Assembly (NCBI GenBank): GCA_963709525.1
Contig: CAVPXB010000004.1
Span: forward strand, 1-64,000
Length of the DNA stretch: 64,000 nucleotides
Direction: 5' to 3'
From: CAIWHR01 sp963709525
GTDB taxonomy: Bacteria > Pseudomonadota > Gammaproteobacteria > Burkholderiales > Casimicrobiaceae
A program made the translations under genes and the position numbers. Position 1 is the stretch's first letter. Each line of letters begins with the position of its first letter. The notes beneath the pieces were generated by a model. It did not search any database and was not told the DNA's origin. It was given only the letters and a program-made list of their open reading frames with translations. This document shows positions 47,737 through 55,849 of the stretch, in pieces.

Positions 47737-47959
47737 CGGCAGGCGCGGCGGCATTCCCGGCGGGGGACCTCGATTTGACGTGCGATAATCAAGGACGGCA
47801 GAATAACTGACTCGCGGTCAGTTGGTGCCGGCGCAGGCAGGCGGTCACCCGGGTTCGTGTGACTCGCGTCACCGAGGCGTTGCCCGATTGCAGGTAAGGT
47901 AGACGGTGGTCGCGGCGCCAGGAATTGCCCGGGCGCTGCAATCCGGATGCAGGTCGACA

Positions 47960-48610
47960 ATGGATATCGAGCAGGCGCGGTTCAACATGGTGGAGCAGCA
48001 GATCCGCACCTGGGAGGTGCTGGATCAGGAGGTGCTCGATCTTCTGTTCACCGTGAAGCGCGAGGATTTCGTTCCCGCCGCGTATCGCATGCTTGCGTTC
48101 GCTGATCTTGAACTGCCGCTGGGCGATGGCGAGCGCATGTGGACGCCCAAGATCGAAGCACGGGTCGTGCAGGACCTCGCGCTGGCCCCCGGTGACGAAG
48201 TGCTCGAAGTCGGCACCGGCAGCGGCTACCTCACCGCGCTGCTGGCGAGTCGGAGCGCGGTGGTCACCAGCGTGGAGTGCAATGCGCGGCTTGCGGCCGA
48301 CGCGGCGCGGAAGCTTGCGCGCGCGGGGATTCGCAACTTGACGCTTGCGACCGGCGATGCCGCGCGAGGCTGGGGCAAGGACCGATACGATGTCATCGTG
48401 CTGACGGGATCGCTGCCGGTGTTCGATGACGCATTCCTCGCGCAGCTGAAACCGGGTGGGCGGGTATTCGCCGTCGTCGGCGAAGCCCCGGTGATGACGG
48501 CGCGCATCGTCCGCTGGGTCGGCCCCGATTCCTTTACGACCGCGGATCGGTTCGAGACCGTCATTGCGCCATTGAAAAACGTCGCCGTCCCGGCGCGCTT
48601 CACGTTTTGA
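47960..48610 (+). CDS. Protein-L-isoaspartate O-methyltransferase family protein
   Basis: A 216-residue class I methyltransferase of the Pcm family, which repairs isoaspartyl residues in damaged proteins. SAM-binding motifs are EVLEVGTGSGYLTALLA near residue 78 and VTSVECNARLAADAARKL near 98. The N-terminal MDIEQARFNMVEQQIRTWEV is typical of the shortened betaproteobacterial form that sits beside tolC. Family members of this kind may lack the standard Pcm catalytic Ser/Thr, so activity is unproven. The stop overlaps the TTG start of a rhodanese remnant. Confidence 0.87.
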   Translation: MDIEQARFNMVEQQIRTWEVLDQEVLDLLFTVKREDFVPAAYRMLAFADLELPLGDGERMWTPKIEARVVQDLALAPGDEVLEVGTGSGYLTALLASRSAVVTSVECNARLAADAARKLARAGIRNLTLATGDAARGWGKDRYDVIVLTGSLPVFDDAFLAQLKPGGRVFAVVGEAPVMTARIVRWVGPDSFTTADRFETVIAPLKNVAVPARFTF

Positions 48611-48694
48611 TCCGCGAATTCGCACCGCCGGAGCTTGCGCAGTGGCGTGGCGGCATGGGCCGCCGAGGTCGATCCGCGGATGCGGCAGTATTGA
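48607..48694 (+). pseudogene. Rhodanese-domain gene remnant with internal deletion
   Basis: Only the two ends of a rhodanese gene survive. From TTG at 48607 the frame reads MIREFAPPELAQWR, a typical rhodanese N-terminus. Directly after it, one base out of frame, the DNA reads VAAWAAEVDPRMRQY and a stop at 48692-48694, a typical rhodanese C-terminus (homologues end GGIxAWAxEVDPxxPxY). The whole centre of about 80 codons, with the catalytic cysteine loop, is gone. In related bacteria an intact rhodanese sits between pcm and tolC, so this is a deletion in place. The remaining 130 bases before the TolC gene hold no other feature. Confidence 0.65.
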
Positions 48695-48824
48695 AGTCGA
48701 TGTCGGGGCTGGCGTGCCTCGCGCGGTTGCGCGCCGTCCCGAAATGGTTGCAGGCGTGCCCGGCGACGAGGCCGGTGCACATGGAACGCGCGGCTTGTCG
48801 CGTACATAACGGAACACCAAGAAC

Positions 48825-50165
48825 ATGAAACGCCGCCTTTTGTCCTTCGCCATTCCCCTCGCCGTGGGTCTCGCCCTGGTTGGACGACCCGCAACCGGTG
48901 AGGATCTGATGCAGATTTACCGGGAGGCCCAGCAGAACGATCCGGCGATCGCCGCGGCCAAGGCGCAGTGGCTCGCGACGCAGGAGCGCCTGCCGCAGGC
49001 GCGAGCCGGCATGCTGCCATCGGTGTCGCTGTCCGCGTCCACGAACCTCAACAACTACGACGCGAAGATCAAGAGCGACCCGACGGTCGATATCAGTCGC
49101 AATTTCGGGCAGTACGGCGCGGCCGGTATCGGCATCGCAGCCGCTCTACCGGATGCAGAACGTCATCGCCATCGACCAGTCGAAGGAGGTGGTGGCGCAG
49201 GCCGAGTTCGTGCTCGGCACCGCGCAGCAGGATCTCATCCTGCGCGTCGCCATCGTGTATTTCGACGTGCTGCTCGCGCAGTTCAACATGGAGCTGGCCG
49301 AAGCGCAGAAAGCTGCGGTTTCCGAGCAGCTCGCGCAGGCCAAGCGCAACTTCGAGGTCGGGGTGGCGACGATCACCGACACCAACGAAGCGCAAGCCAA
49401 GTACGACCAGATCGTCGCTGGCGAGATCACGACCCGCAACGAGTACGACAACCGGATGACGGCGTTACGCGCGATCATCGGGCGCTTCCCCAAGGAGTTG
49501 AAACGGATCGGCGGCGAGTTGGTGCCCAAGGCGCCTGAGCCCAACGCGCTCGACTATTGGGTGGAGCTCGCGCTCAAGGACAATCTTTCCGTTCGCATTT
49601 CGCAGGCGAGCTACGACATAGCCAACCTCGAGGTCGACCGGGCGAAGGCGGGGCACTATCCGACGCTGGATCTTGTCGGCAGCCTGGGCGCGCAAGGATC
49701 GAACGGCACGGTGAATACCGGCGTATCCAGCGACTCGCGCTCGGCGGCCATCGGCCTGCAGTTTGCGGTACCGATTTACGCTGGCGGTGGCATCGAATCG
49801 CGCGTCCGCGAAGCTGTCGCGTTGAAGGAAAAAGACCGGCAGGATCTCGAGACCTCACGCCGCATCGCGTTGTTCAACGCGCAGACCGGTTATTCCGGCG
49901 TCAACAGCGCGGTGGCGTCGGTCAAGGCGTTCGAGCAGGCGCTGATTTCGGCGCAGACCGCGTACGCGTCGAACAAACTCGGGACAGGAAGTCGGCGTGC
50001 GGACCAACCTCGACGTGCTCAATACGCAACAGATCGTGTTTTCGACCCGGCGCGATCTCGCGCAGGCCTATTTCAACTTCCTGACCAGCCAGTTGCGCCT
50101 CAGGTCGCCGTGGGTGCGCTGACCGAAAGCGATCTGGAGGGATCAATCGCCAGCTCAAGGGCTGA
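48825..50165 (+). CDS. TolC-family outer membrane channel protein (four indels)
   Basis: An outer-membrane efflux duct of about 446 residues, the likely exit of the RND system at 43419. The signal peptide MKRRLLSFAIPLAVGLALVG is followed by EDLMQIYREAQQNDPAIAAA. The frame breaks near 49138 (IGIA then PLYRMQNVIAIDQSKE), near 49988 (NKLG then QEVGVRTNLDVLNTQQ), near 50102 and near 50135 and ends with RQLKG and stop at 50165. Two repeats of the duplicated TolC helix pattern are visible, as in ALDYWVELALKDNLSVRISQ. The ends of the protein are well preserved, so the indels probably are errors. A 159-bp palindromic repeat starts on the next base. Confidence 0.88.
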
Positions 50166-50324
50166 GAGGCTGAGAGTCTTTCGATCATGCCCGCTCATCA
50201 CGCCAGAAGACGCCCGCGCTTCGTTGCAAATGCTCGCCATAGCGCGAGCTATGGCTGCGCTTTGCGCCTCGATCGGACGCCTTCTGGCGCGCCGCTCGGA
50301 CACGCCCGAAAAACTCTCAGCCTC
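50166..50324. repeat. 159-bp palindromic element, copy B (after the TolC-family gene)
   Basis: Identical to copy A (35014-35172) over all 159 bases except one: the first base of the apical loop is G instead of C, giving GCGA, a GNRA tetraloop, at 50244-50247. As in copy A, it starts directly after a TGA stop, in the same orientation to the upstream gene, with the ten preceding bases CAAGGGCTGA also shared. It ends 24 bases before the converging waaA, so it could terminate transcription from both sides. Confidence 0.85.
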
Positions 50325-50347
50325 GAGCCTTCGCCGCCGTCGCCGGG

Positions 50348-51637
50348 TCACGGGGTCGGATCGCGGCGGCCCAACGCCGCGGCGATCTTCGGCGCGAGCC
50401 ACACCCACAGCCGGTCCGCGGCGCCCCGGTGCGCGGCGTGAAACGCGAGCGCCGCCTGGCGCATCGACGCGCGTCGCGAAGGATCGGTCAGCAATTCGCC
50501 GACGGCGGCGAAGAGCGCGTCCGCGTTGCTAACTTCGATCACGGCGCCGGCCTCACGCGCGCGGGCCGTAGCCTCCGCGAAGTTGAACATGTGCGGCCCG
50601 ACGATCGTCGGCACGCCGGCTGCGATCGGCTCGATCAGGTTCTGCCCCCCCAACGGCAGCAGGCTGCCGCCGATGAACACCACGTCGGCGGCCGCGCAAT
50701 AGGCCATCATCTCGCCCATCGAGTCGCCCAGTACCACCCTTGCGCTGGCGGGCACGGCCGCGTCGGCACTGCGGCGCACGAAATCGATGCCGCGCGCCCG
50801 CAGCAGCGCCTCGACCGCATCGAAGCGTTGCGGGTGGCGGGGAACGATGACCGTCAGGAGGTCGGGCGGCAGCACGCCACGCGCCATGGCGTCGAGGATC
50901 AGCGCCTCCTCGCCCTCCCGCGTCGAACCGGCGACGAATACCGGCCGCGCGGCACCGAATGACGCGCGCATCCGCTGGCCCAGTGCGGCGGCCGCGTCGG
51001 AAAGCCCGAGATCGAACTTGACGTTGCCGGTGATGACCGGCGGCGGCGCGCCCAATGCTTCAAGGCGTTGCGCGTCGGCAGCGGCCTGGGCGGCGACGCC
51101 GGACAATGCGCCGAGTACGCATCGCGACAGCGACCCGATGCGCGCGTAACCCCTTGCCGAGCGCTGCGACAGCCGCGCGTTGACGAGGTAGATGGGCACG
51201 CCCGCCTCTTGTGCGCAGGCGAAGAGGTTGGGCCAGAGTTCGGTCTCCAGAACGAGGCCGACGCAGGGCCGGAAATGGGCAAGGAAACCACGCACGGCGA
51301 AAGGCAGATCGTAGGGCAGCCACGCCTGCACCACCGAATTGCCGAACAGCGAACGGCCTGCGGCGCGGCCGGTCGCTGTCATGTGCGTGAGCAGCACGGT
51401 GGCGCCGGGATGGGACTGACGCAGCCGTTCGATCAGCGGCGCCGACGCCCGCGTCTCGCCCAGCGAGACGGCATGCACCCAGATCACCGGTTGCGTCGCG
51501 GCGATGCGAAAGCGACCGAAACGTTCGCCGATGTGTTCGCGATAGCCGGGCTCGCGCCGTCCGCGCCACCAGAGGCGAATCGGCAGCCACGGCAACACGA
51601 GGCACCAGAGCAGCGTGTACAGGACGCGCAACGCCAT
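50348..51637 (-). CDS. waaA: 3-deoxy-D-manno-octulosonic acid (Kdo) transferase
   Basis: WaaA adds Kdo to lipid A, the first step of lipopolysaccharide core assembly. The 429-residue protein has an N-terminal membrane anchor (VLYTLLWCLVLPWLPIRLWW). The acceptor domain contains VIWVHAVSLGETRASAPLIE. The C-terminal donor domain includes VFVAGSTREGEEALILDAM and FIGGSLLPLGGQNLIEPIAA with the nucleotide-binding Glu. It is six bases after waaC on the same strand, so the two are one operon. Confidence 0.96.
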   Translation of the reverse strand: MALRVLYTLLWCLVLPWLPIRLWWRGRREPGYREHIGERFGRFRIAATQPVIWVHAVSLGETRASAPLIERLRQSHPGATVLLTHMTATGRAAGRSLFGNSVVQAWLPYDLPFAVRGFLAHFRPCVGLVLETELWPNLFACAQEAGVPIYLVNARLSQRSARGYARIGSLSRCVLGALSGVAAQAAADAQRLEALGAPPPVITGNVKFDLGLSDAAAALGQRMRASFGAARPVFVAGSTREGEEALILDAMARGVLPPDLLTVIVPRHPQRFDAVEALLRARGIDFVRRSADAAVPASARVVLGDSMGEMMAYCAAADVVFIGGSLLPLGGQNLIEPIAAGVPTIVGPHMFNFAEATARAREAGAVIEVSNADALFAAVGELLTDPSRRASMRQAALAFHAAHRGAADRLWVWLAPKIAAALGRRDPTP

Positions 51638-51643
51638 CCGCCT

Positions 51644-52621
51644 TCAGCAGCGAGGCGCGGCGCGAAGCAACGCACCGGCGCTGGCCTCGACCTCGTCGAC
51701 GGTCGGCACGCGACCGACGCCGCCGAGGTCGCGCGCGTTGCCGCCGGCGCGCTCGACGCCCGCTTGGCCGGGGTCGGTCGCCACGAAGAGGGCCACCGTG
51801 GGCGTGCCCAGCGCGGCGGCGAGGTGGACGAGCCCGGTATCCACGCCCACGACCAGCTCGCTGCGCTGGATCAGCCCGGCGAGCGCCGGCAGCGGCGAAT
51901 GCGGCAGCACGCGCGTGGAGGGGCTTCCGGCGGCGATGCGCAGGGCGCGTTCGCGCTCCGCGTCGTTGCCCCAGGGCAGCAGCGCGGCGATGCCTGCCCG
52001 CGCGAGGTGGTCGGCCAATGCCCGCCAACGCGCCTCCGGCCACAGCTTGTCGTCGCGACTGGTGGCATGGACAAGCATTGCGTAGGGGCCCGAAGACTCC
52101 AACGCCTCCCGAGCGGGAGGTGGAGCGACGAGACCGAAGCGCGGCGGGCCCGCGACCGCGTAGCCCAGCGATGCGGCGACAAGCTGCCGGCAGCGATCCT
52201 GGAAGTGCTGCCGGTAGGCGACGGCGTGATGGACGTCATGCAGCAGCGTGGCGACAGGCTCGCCTGTGCTGTTGCGGTCGGGTCCATGGCGCTCGCCGCG
52301 GGCGATGGCTGCGAGCACCGCTCCCTTGACCTGCTCCTGCAGGTCGATCACCGCGCGATAACGGTCGCGACGCAGCTCGCGTCGAAAGGCGGCGAACTCG
52401 CGCCAGGTCTGCGCTCCAAAGAGGTGACGGCGCCAGCGCCGCAGCGCCACGGGGATCGTGCGCCGGACGCCGGGATGCAGTTGCACCAGCGGCGCGAAGG
52501 CTTCCTCGGCCACCCAGTCGATCGCCAGTTCCGGTCGCGCCGCGTGGACATCGGCGACGACCGCCAGCGCATGGACGATGTCGCCCAGCGAAGACGGCCT
52601 GATGATCAGGATGGATTCCAT
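51644..52621 (-). CDS. waaC: Lipopolysaccharide heptosyltransferase I
   Basis: WaaC adds the first heptose to Kdo in the core oligosaccharide (glycosyltransferase family 9). The 325-residue protein begins MESILIIRPSSLGDIVHALA, the acceptor-side motif. It contains WVAEEAFAPLVQLHPGVR and the donor-binding ELVVGVDTGLVHLAAALGTP loop near residue 255. I start at 52621 where homology begins; the open frame extends further. Its upstream region faces the glycosyltransferase at 52775, so the two transcripts diverge. Confidence 0.93.
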   Translation of the reverse strand: MESILIIRPSSLGDIVHALAVVADVHAARPELAIDWVAEEAFAPLVQLHPGVRRTIPVALRRWRRHLFGAQTWREFAAFRRELRRDRYRAVIDLQEQVKGAVLAAIARGERHGPDRNSTGEPVATLLHDVHHAVAYRQHFQDRCRQLVAASLGYAVAGPPRFGLVAPPPAREALESSGPYAMLVHATSRDDKLWPEARWRALADHLARAGIAALLPWGNDAERERALRIAAGSPSTRVLPHSPLPALAGLIQRSELVVGVDTGLVHLAAALGTPTVALFVATDPGQAGVERAGGNARDLGGVGRVPTVDEVEASAGALLRAAPRC

Positions 52622-52774
52622 CGGGGCATCATGCGGCGCGCGAGCTGGGGGCGCCGCACGCGGCTTCGCCACCGACGCCTGCGGCGGATCGAAGGCCCGA
52701 AAACCCGTAGAATGCGGGCATCTCAAACACGCGTGCCGACGTCGGGACGATGGCGACGGGTAACGCGTTTCATC

Positions 52775-53536
52775 ATGGCAGCGGCACTCAGCCTTTGTGT
52801 GATCACGCGCGATGCGTCGGCGATGCTCGGGGCCTGCCTCGAGTCGGCGTCCTTCGCCGACGAATGCATCGTCGTCGATTCAGGCAGCGTCGATGATACC
52901 GTGGAAATCGCCCGCGGCGGCGGCGCGCGGGTGATCGCGCAACCGTGGCTCGGCTACGGTGCGCAGAAGAACTTTGCCGTTGCCCAGGCGAGTCACGACT
53001 GGGTTCTCTGCCTCGACGCCGACGAGCGTGTCACGCCGGAACTGGCCGCGTCGATCAGGCGGGCAATGGCCGCGCCCGGCGCGGCGGTGGCGTACCGGAT
53101 GGCCAGGCGCAACCGCTTTCTCGGACGCTGGCTGCGCCACGGCGAGGGTTATCCCGACTGGAACGTCCGTCTCTTCGACCGCCGCCACGCACGCTGGACC
53201 GAGGATCCCGTGCACGAGCACGTGGTCGTCGATGGCGCCGTGGCGAAGCTCGGGGGCGACCTGCTCCACGAGTCGGCGGATTCGCTCGAGCGCTACCTCG
53301 CCAAGCAGAACCGGTACACGACGCTGCAGGCGCAAGCCTTGCACGCCCGTGGCGAGCGGGCGGGAGCCGCCAGGATCGTGCTCTCGCCGTTGTTGCGCTT
53401 CGTGCGCTTCTTCTTCGTCCGGCTCGGCTTTCTCGACGGCGTGGCGGGCTTCGTTCATATCGCCATCGGCTGTCACAACAGCATGATGAAGTATGCCAAG
53501 CTCCGGGCCTTGCGACGCGGGGACGGTGACAGATGA
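52775..53536 (+). CDS. Family 2 glycosyltransferase, WaaE/KdtX-like
   Basis: A 253-residue GT-A glycosyltransferase. The N-terminal SLCVITRDASAMLGACLESA, the IVVDSGSVDDTVEIA nucleotide site and the metal DxD in LCLDADERVTPELA near residue 85 are present. The HGEGYPDWNVRLFDRRHARW segment resembles core glucosyltransferases of the WaaE/KdtX type that act on heptose. I start at ATG 52775. It overlaps the epimerase gene by four bases (ATGA) and probably works in core or polysaccharide assembly. Confidence 0.85.
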   Translation: MAAALSLCVITRDASAMLGACLESASFADECIVVDSGSVDDTVEIARGGGARVIAQPWLGYGAQKNFAVAQASHDWVLCLDADERVTPELAASIRRAMAAPGAAVAYRMARRNRFLGRWLRHGEGYPDWNVRLFDRRHARWTEDPVHEHVVVDGAVAKLGGDLLHESADSLERYLAKQNRYTTLQAQALHARGERAGAARIVLSPLLRFVRFFFVRLGFLDGVAGFVHIAIGCHNSMMKYAKLRALRRGDGDR

Positions 53537-54519
53537 GCAAACACGTACTGGTGACCGGCGCGGCCGGATTCATCGGCATGCACGTCGCAGCCCGGCTGCT
53601 CGACGCCGGCGTTCGCGTGACCGGCGCCGACAACCTCGATCCGTACTACGACGTGACGCTGAAGCAGGCGCGCCTCGGACGGTTGTCCGGCCGTCCGGGC
53701 TTTCGCTTCGAGCAACTCGACCTCGCCGAGGGCGACGACACGGCCCGACTGTTCCGCGATGGCGCGTTCACGCACGTCGTCCACCTGGCCGCGCAACCCG
53801 GCGTTCGCTATTCGCTGATCAATCCCGCCGCGTACCTGCGCAACAATATCGATGCCTTCGGCCATGTCCTCGAAGGCTGCCGCCACGGTCGCGTCGCGCA
53901 CCTGACCTACGCGTCGAGCTCGAGCGTCTACGGCGCCAACCACGCGCTGCCCTTTTCCGAGGATCAGAACGTCGACCATCCGGTCAGCCTCTACGCGGCC
54001 ACCAAGAAAGCCAACGAGCTGATGGCGCACAGCTACAGCCACCTTTACGGACTGCCGGCGACGGGGTTGCGCTTCTTCACCGTCTACGGTCCGTGGGGGC
54101 GGCCCGACATGTCGCCGATGATCTTCACCCGGGCGATCCTCGCCGGCCTGCCGATCAAGGTCTTCAACCACGGGCGGATGCGGCGCGATTTCACCTATGT
54201 CGACGACATCGTCGAAGGCGTCTTGCGGGTGCTGGAGCTGCCGCCGGAGGCGGATGGCACCGCGGCGGCGCATGCGATCTACAACATCGGCAATCATCAG
54301 GCCGTAGAGCTCGAGGAGTTCATCGCCACGCTGGAACGTCTGCTCGGGCGAACCGCGGAAAAGGAGTACCTGCCGATGCAGGCGGGGGATGTGCCGGCGA
54401 CCTATGCGTCGATCGACCGCCTGCGCGCGCGCACCGGCTTCGCGCCCCGCACGCCGCTGGCCGAGGGGCTCGCGCGCTTTGTCGCGTGGTATCGGGACTT
54501 TTACCGTTCCCCCCCTTGA
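53533..54519 (+). CDS. NAD-dependent sugar epimerase, UDP-glucuronate 4-epimerase-like
   Basis: A 328-residue extended short-chain dehydrogenase. The NAD loop is VLVTGAAGFIGMHVAARLLD. The NLDPYYDVTLKQARLGRL segment is characteristic of UDP-glucuronate 4-epimerases. The catalytic YxxxK is in SLYAATKKANELMAHSYSHL near residue 158, and FFTVYGPWGRPDMSPMIFTR follows. It would supply UDP-galacturonate for surface polysaccharide. It is coupled to the preceding glycosyltransferase by a four-base overlap and lies 84 bases upstream of the rmlB repeats. Confidence 0.9.
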   Translation: MSKHVLVTGAAGFIGMHVAARLLDAGVRVTGADNLDPYYDVTLKQARLGRLSGRPGFRFEQLDLAEGDDTARLFRDGAFTHVVHLAAQPGVRYSLINPAAYLRNNIDAFGHVLEGCRHGRVAHLTYASSSSVYGANHALPFSEDQNVDHPVSLYAATKKANELMAHSYSHLYGLPATGLRFFTVYGPWGRPDMSPMIFTRAILAGLPIKVFNHGRMRRDFTYVDDIVEGVLRVLELPPEADGTAAAHAIYNIGNHQAVELEEFIATLERLLGRTAEKEYLPMQAGDVPATYASIDRLRARTGFAPRTPLAEGLARFVAWYRDFYRSPP

Positions 54520-54603
54520 CGCCGCCGTGCGCCGCGCGCGGCTTGCTAGAATGTGCCGTGCTCGGCGCGTTGCGCCACCGGCCAAACAACAACAGGTGAC
54601 GCA

Positions 54604-54781
54604 ATGATTCTCGTAACTGGCGGGGCCGGTTTTAGTTGCGGCATAACGTGCTGCGCACGTGAGCCTTCACTGAAACCAGCCCCGGAGCAACCATGATTCT
54701 TGTCACTGGCGGGGCTGGTTTTAGTTGCGGCATAACGTGCTGCGCACGTGAGCCTTCACTGAAACCAGCCCCGGAGCAACC
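54604..54781 (+). repeat. 89-bp tandem repeat carrying the rmlB start and a hairpin
   Basis: Two full 89-bp units start at 54604 and 54693, and the real rmlB at 54782 supplies the first 30 bases of a third. Each unit is 30 bases of rmlB start (ATGATTCT..GGTTTT, encoding MILVTGGAGF) plus 59 extra bases. In each unit GGGGCTGGTTT pairs with AAACCAGCCCC, and ACGTGC with GCACGT around a TGC loop, giving a 62-bp hairpin (54622-54683 and 54711-54772). Each start codon opens a 30-codon frame that ends in a TGA overlapping the next ATG (ATGA), so two mini-ORFs are chained to rmlB. In unit 1 three third-position changes are all synonymous. Confidence 0.85.
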
Positions 54782-55849
54782 ATGATTCTTGTCACTGGCG
54801 GGGCTGGTTTTATCGGCGCCAATTTCGTGCTGGACTGGCTGGCGGCGACCGGCGAGCCGGTGGTCAATCTGGACAAGCTCACCTACGCCGGCAATCTCGG
54901 CAATCTCGAAGGTCTGGACGCTGACCCGCGCCATATTTTCGTCCGCGGCGACATCGGCGACCGGGCGCTGGTCGGGGCATTGCTCGCGCAGCATCGACCG
55001 CGCGCCATCGTCAATTTCGCCGCCGAAAGCCACGTCGATCGCTCGATCCACGGGCCGGCGTCGTTCATCGAGACCAACGTCGTGGGCACGTTCAACCTGC
55101 TCGACATGACCCGCGACTGGTGGTCGCGGCTTCCGGCCACCGGGCAGGCGGCGTTCCGCTTTCTCCACGTGTCGACCGACGAAGTCTACGGCTCGCTCGG
55201 TCCCGACGACCCCGCGTTCAGCGAGACCACGGCGTTCGCGCCCAACAGCCCGTACTCCGCGTCGAAGGCGGCGTCCGACCACCTGGTTCGCGCCTGGCAT
55301 CACACCTACGGTCTGCCGGTGGTGACCACCAATTGCTCGAACAATTACGGGCCGTGGCAGTTTCCCGAAAAACTGATCCCGCTGATGATCGTCAATGCGC
55401 TGGCCGGCAAGCCGCTGCCCGTCTACGGCGATGGCCAGAACGTGCGCGACTGGCTGTATGTCGGCGATCACTGCGCGGCCATCCGCGCGGTGCTGGCGGC
55501 GGGACGTCCCGGCGAGACCTACAACATCGGCGGCAACGCCGAGATGAAGAACCTCGACGTCGTGCACACGCTGTGCCGGATCCTGGGCGAACTCGTCCCC
55601 GGCCGCGATTACGGCGCGCAGGTCACCTATGTGCAGGACCGCCCGGGCCACGACCGGCGCTACGCGATCGACGCCACCAAGATCCGGCGCGAGCTTGGCT
55701 GGTCGCCCGCGGAGACCTTCGCCAGCGGAATGCAGCGCACGGTGCGCTGGTATCTCGATCATGCGCGCTGGCTGGAAGCGGTCACCAGCGGCGAATACCA
55801 GCGCTGGATTTCCCTCAACTACGCCGCCGCCACGAGCGGTGCCCCATGA
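54782..55849 (+). CDS. rmlB: dTDP-glucose 4,6-dehydratase
   Basis: RmlB converts dTDP-glucose to the 4-keto-6-deoxy intermediate in dTDP-rhamnose synthesis. The 355-residue protein begins MILVTGGAGFIGANFVLDWL with the NAD loop. It contains HFAAESHVDRSIHGP-like sequence (NFAAESHVDRSIHGPASFIE) and the catalytic YSASKAASDHLVRAWHHTYG with YxxxK near residue 160. The NCSNNYGPWQFPEKLIPLMI motif is also present. The gene is intact. Its translation is preceded by the two mini-ORFs described at 54604. The stop overlaps the rmlA start (ATGA). Confidence 0.96.
   Translation: MILVTGGAGFIGANFVLDWLAATGEPVVNLDKLTYAGNLGNLEGLDADPRHIFVRGDIGDRALVGALLAQHRPRAIVNFAAESHVDRSIHGPASFIETNVVGTFNLLDMTRDWWSRLPATGQAAFRFLHVSTDEVYGSLGPDDPAFSETTAFAPNSPYSASKAASDHLVRAWHHTYGLPVVTTNCSNNYGPWQFPEKLIPLMIVNALAGKPLPVYGDGQNVRDWLYVGDHCAAIRAVLAAGRPGETYNIGGNAEMKNLDVVHTLCRILGELVPGRDYGAQVTYVQDRPGHDRRYAIDATKIRRELGWSPAETFASGMQRTVRWYLDHARWLEAVTSGEYQRWISLNYAAATSGAP

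Noticed and set aside
48695..48828. The 73-residue frame 48607-48828 as a real small protein
   Set aside because: Its first residues are a rhodanese start and the rest is out-of-frame and non-conserved; the rhodanese C-terminus in the next frame explains the DNA better.
51068..52770. Long plus-strand frame through the waaA/waaC region
   Set aside because: It is a shadow of the two minus-strand genes; only the end from 52775 encodes a recognisable glycosyltransferase.
54604..54781. The 89-bp units as a CRISPR array or integron attachment sites
   Set aside because: There are only two full units with no variable spacers, and the unit contains coding sequence of rmlB; I could not match integron core sites.
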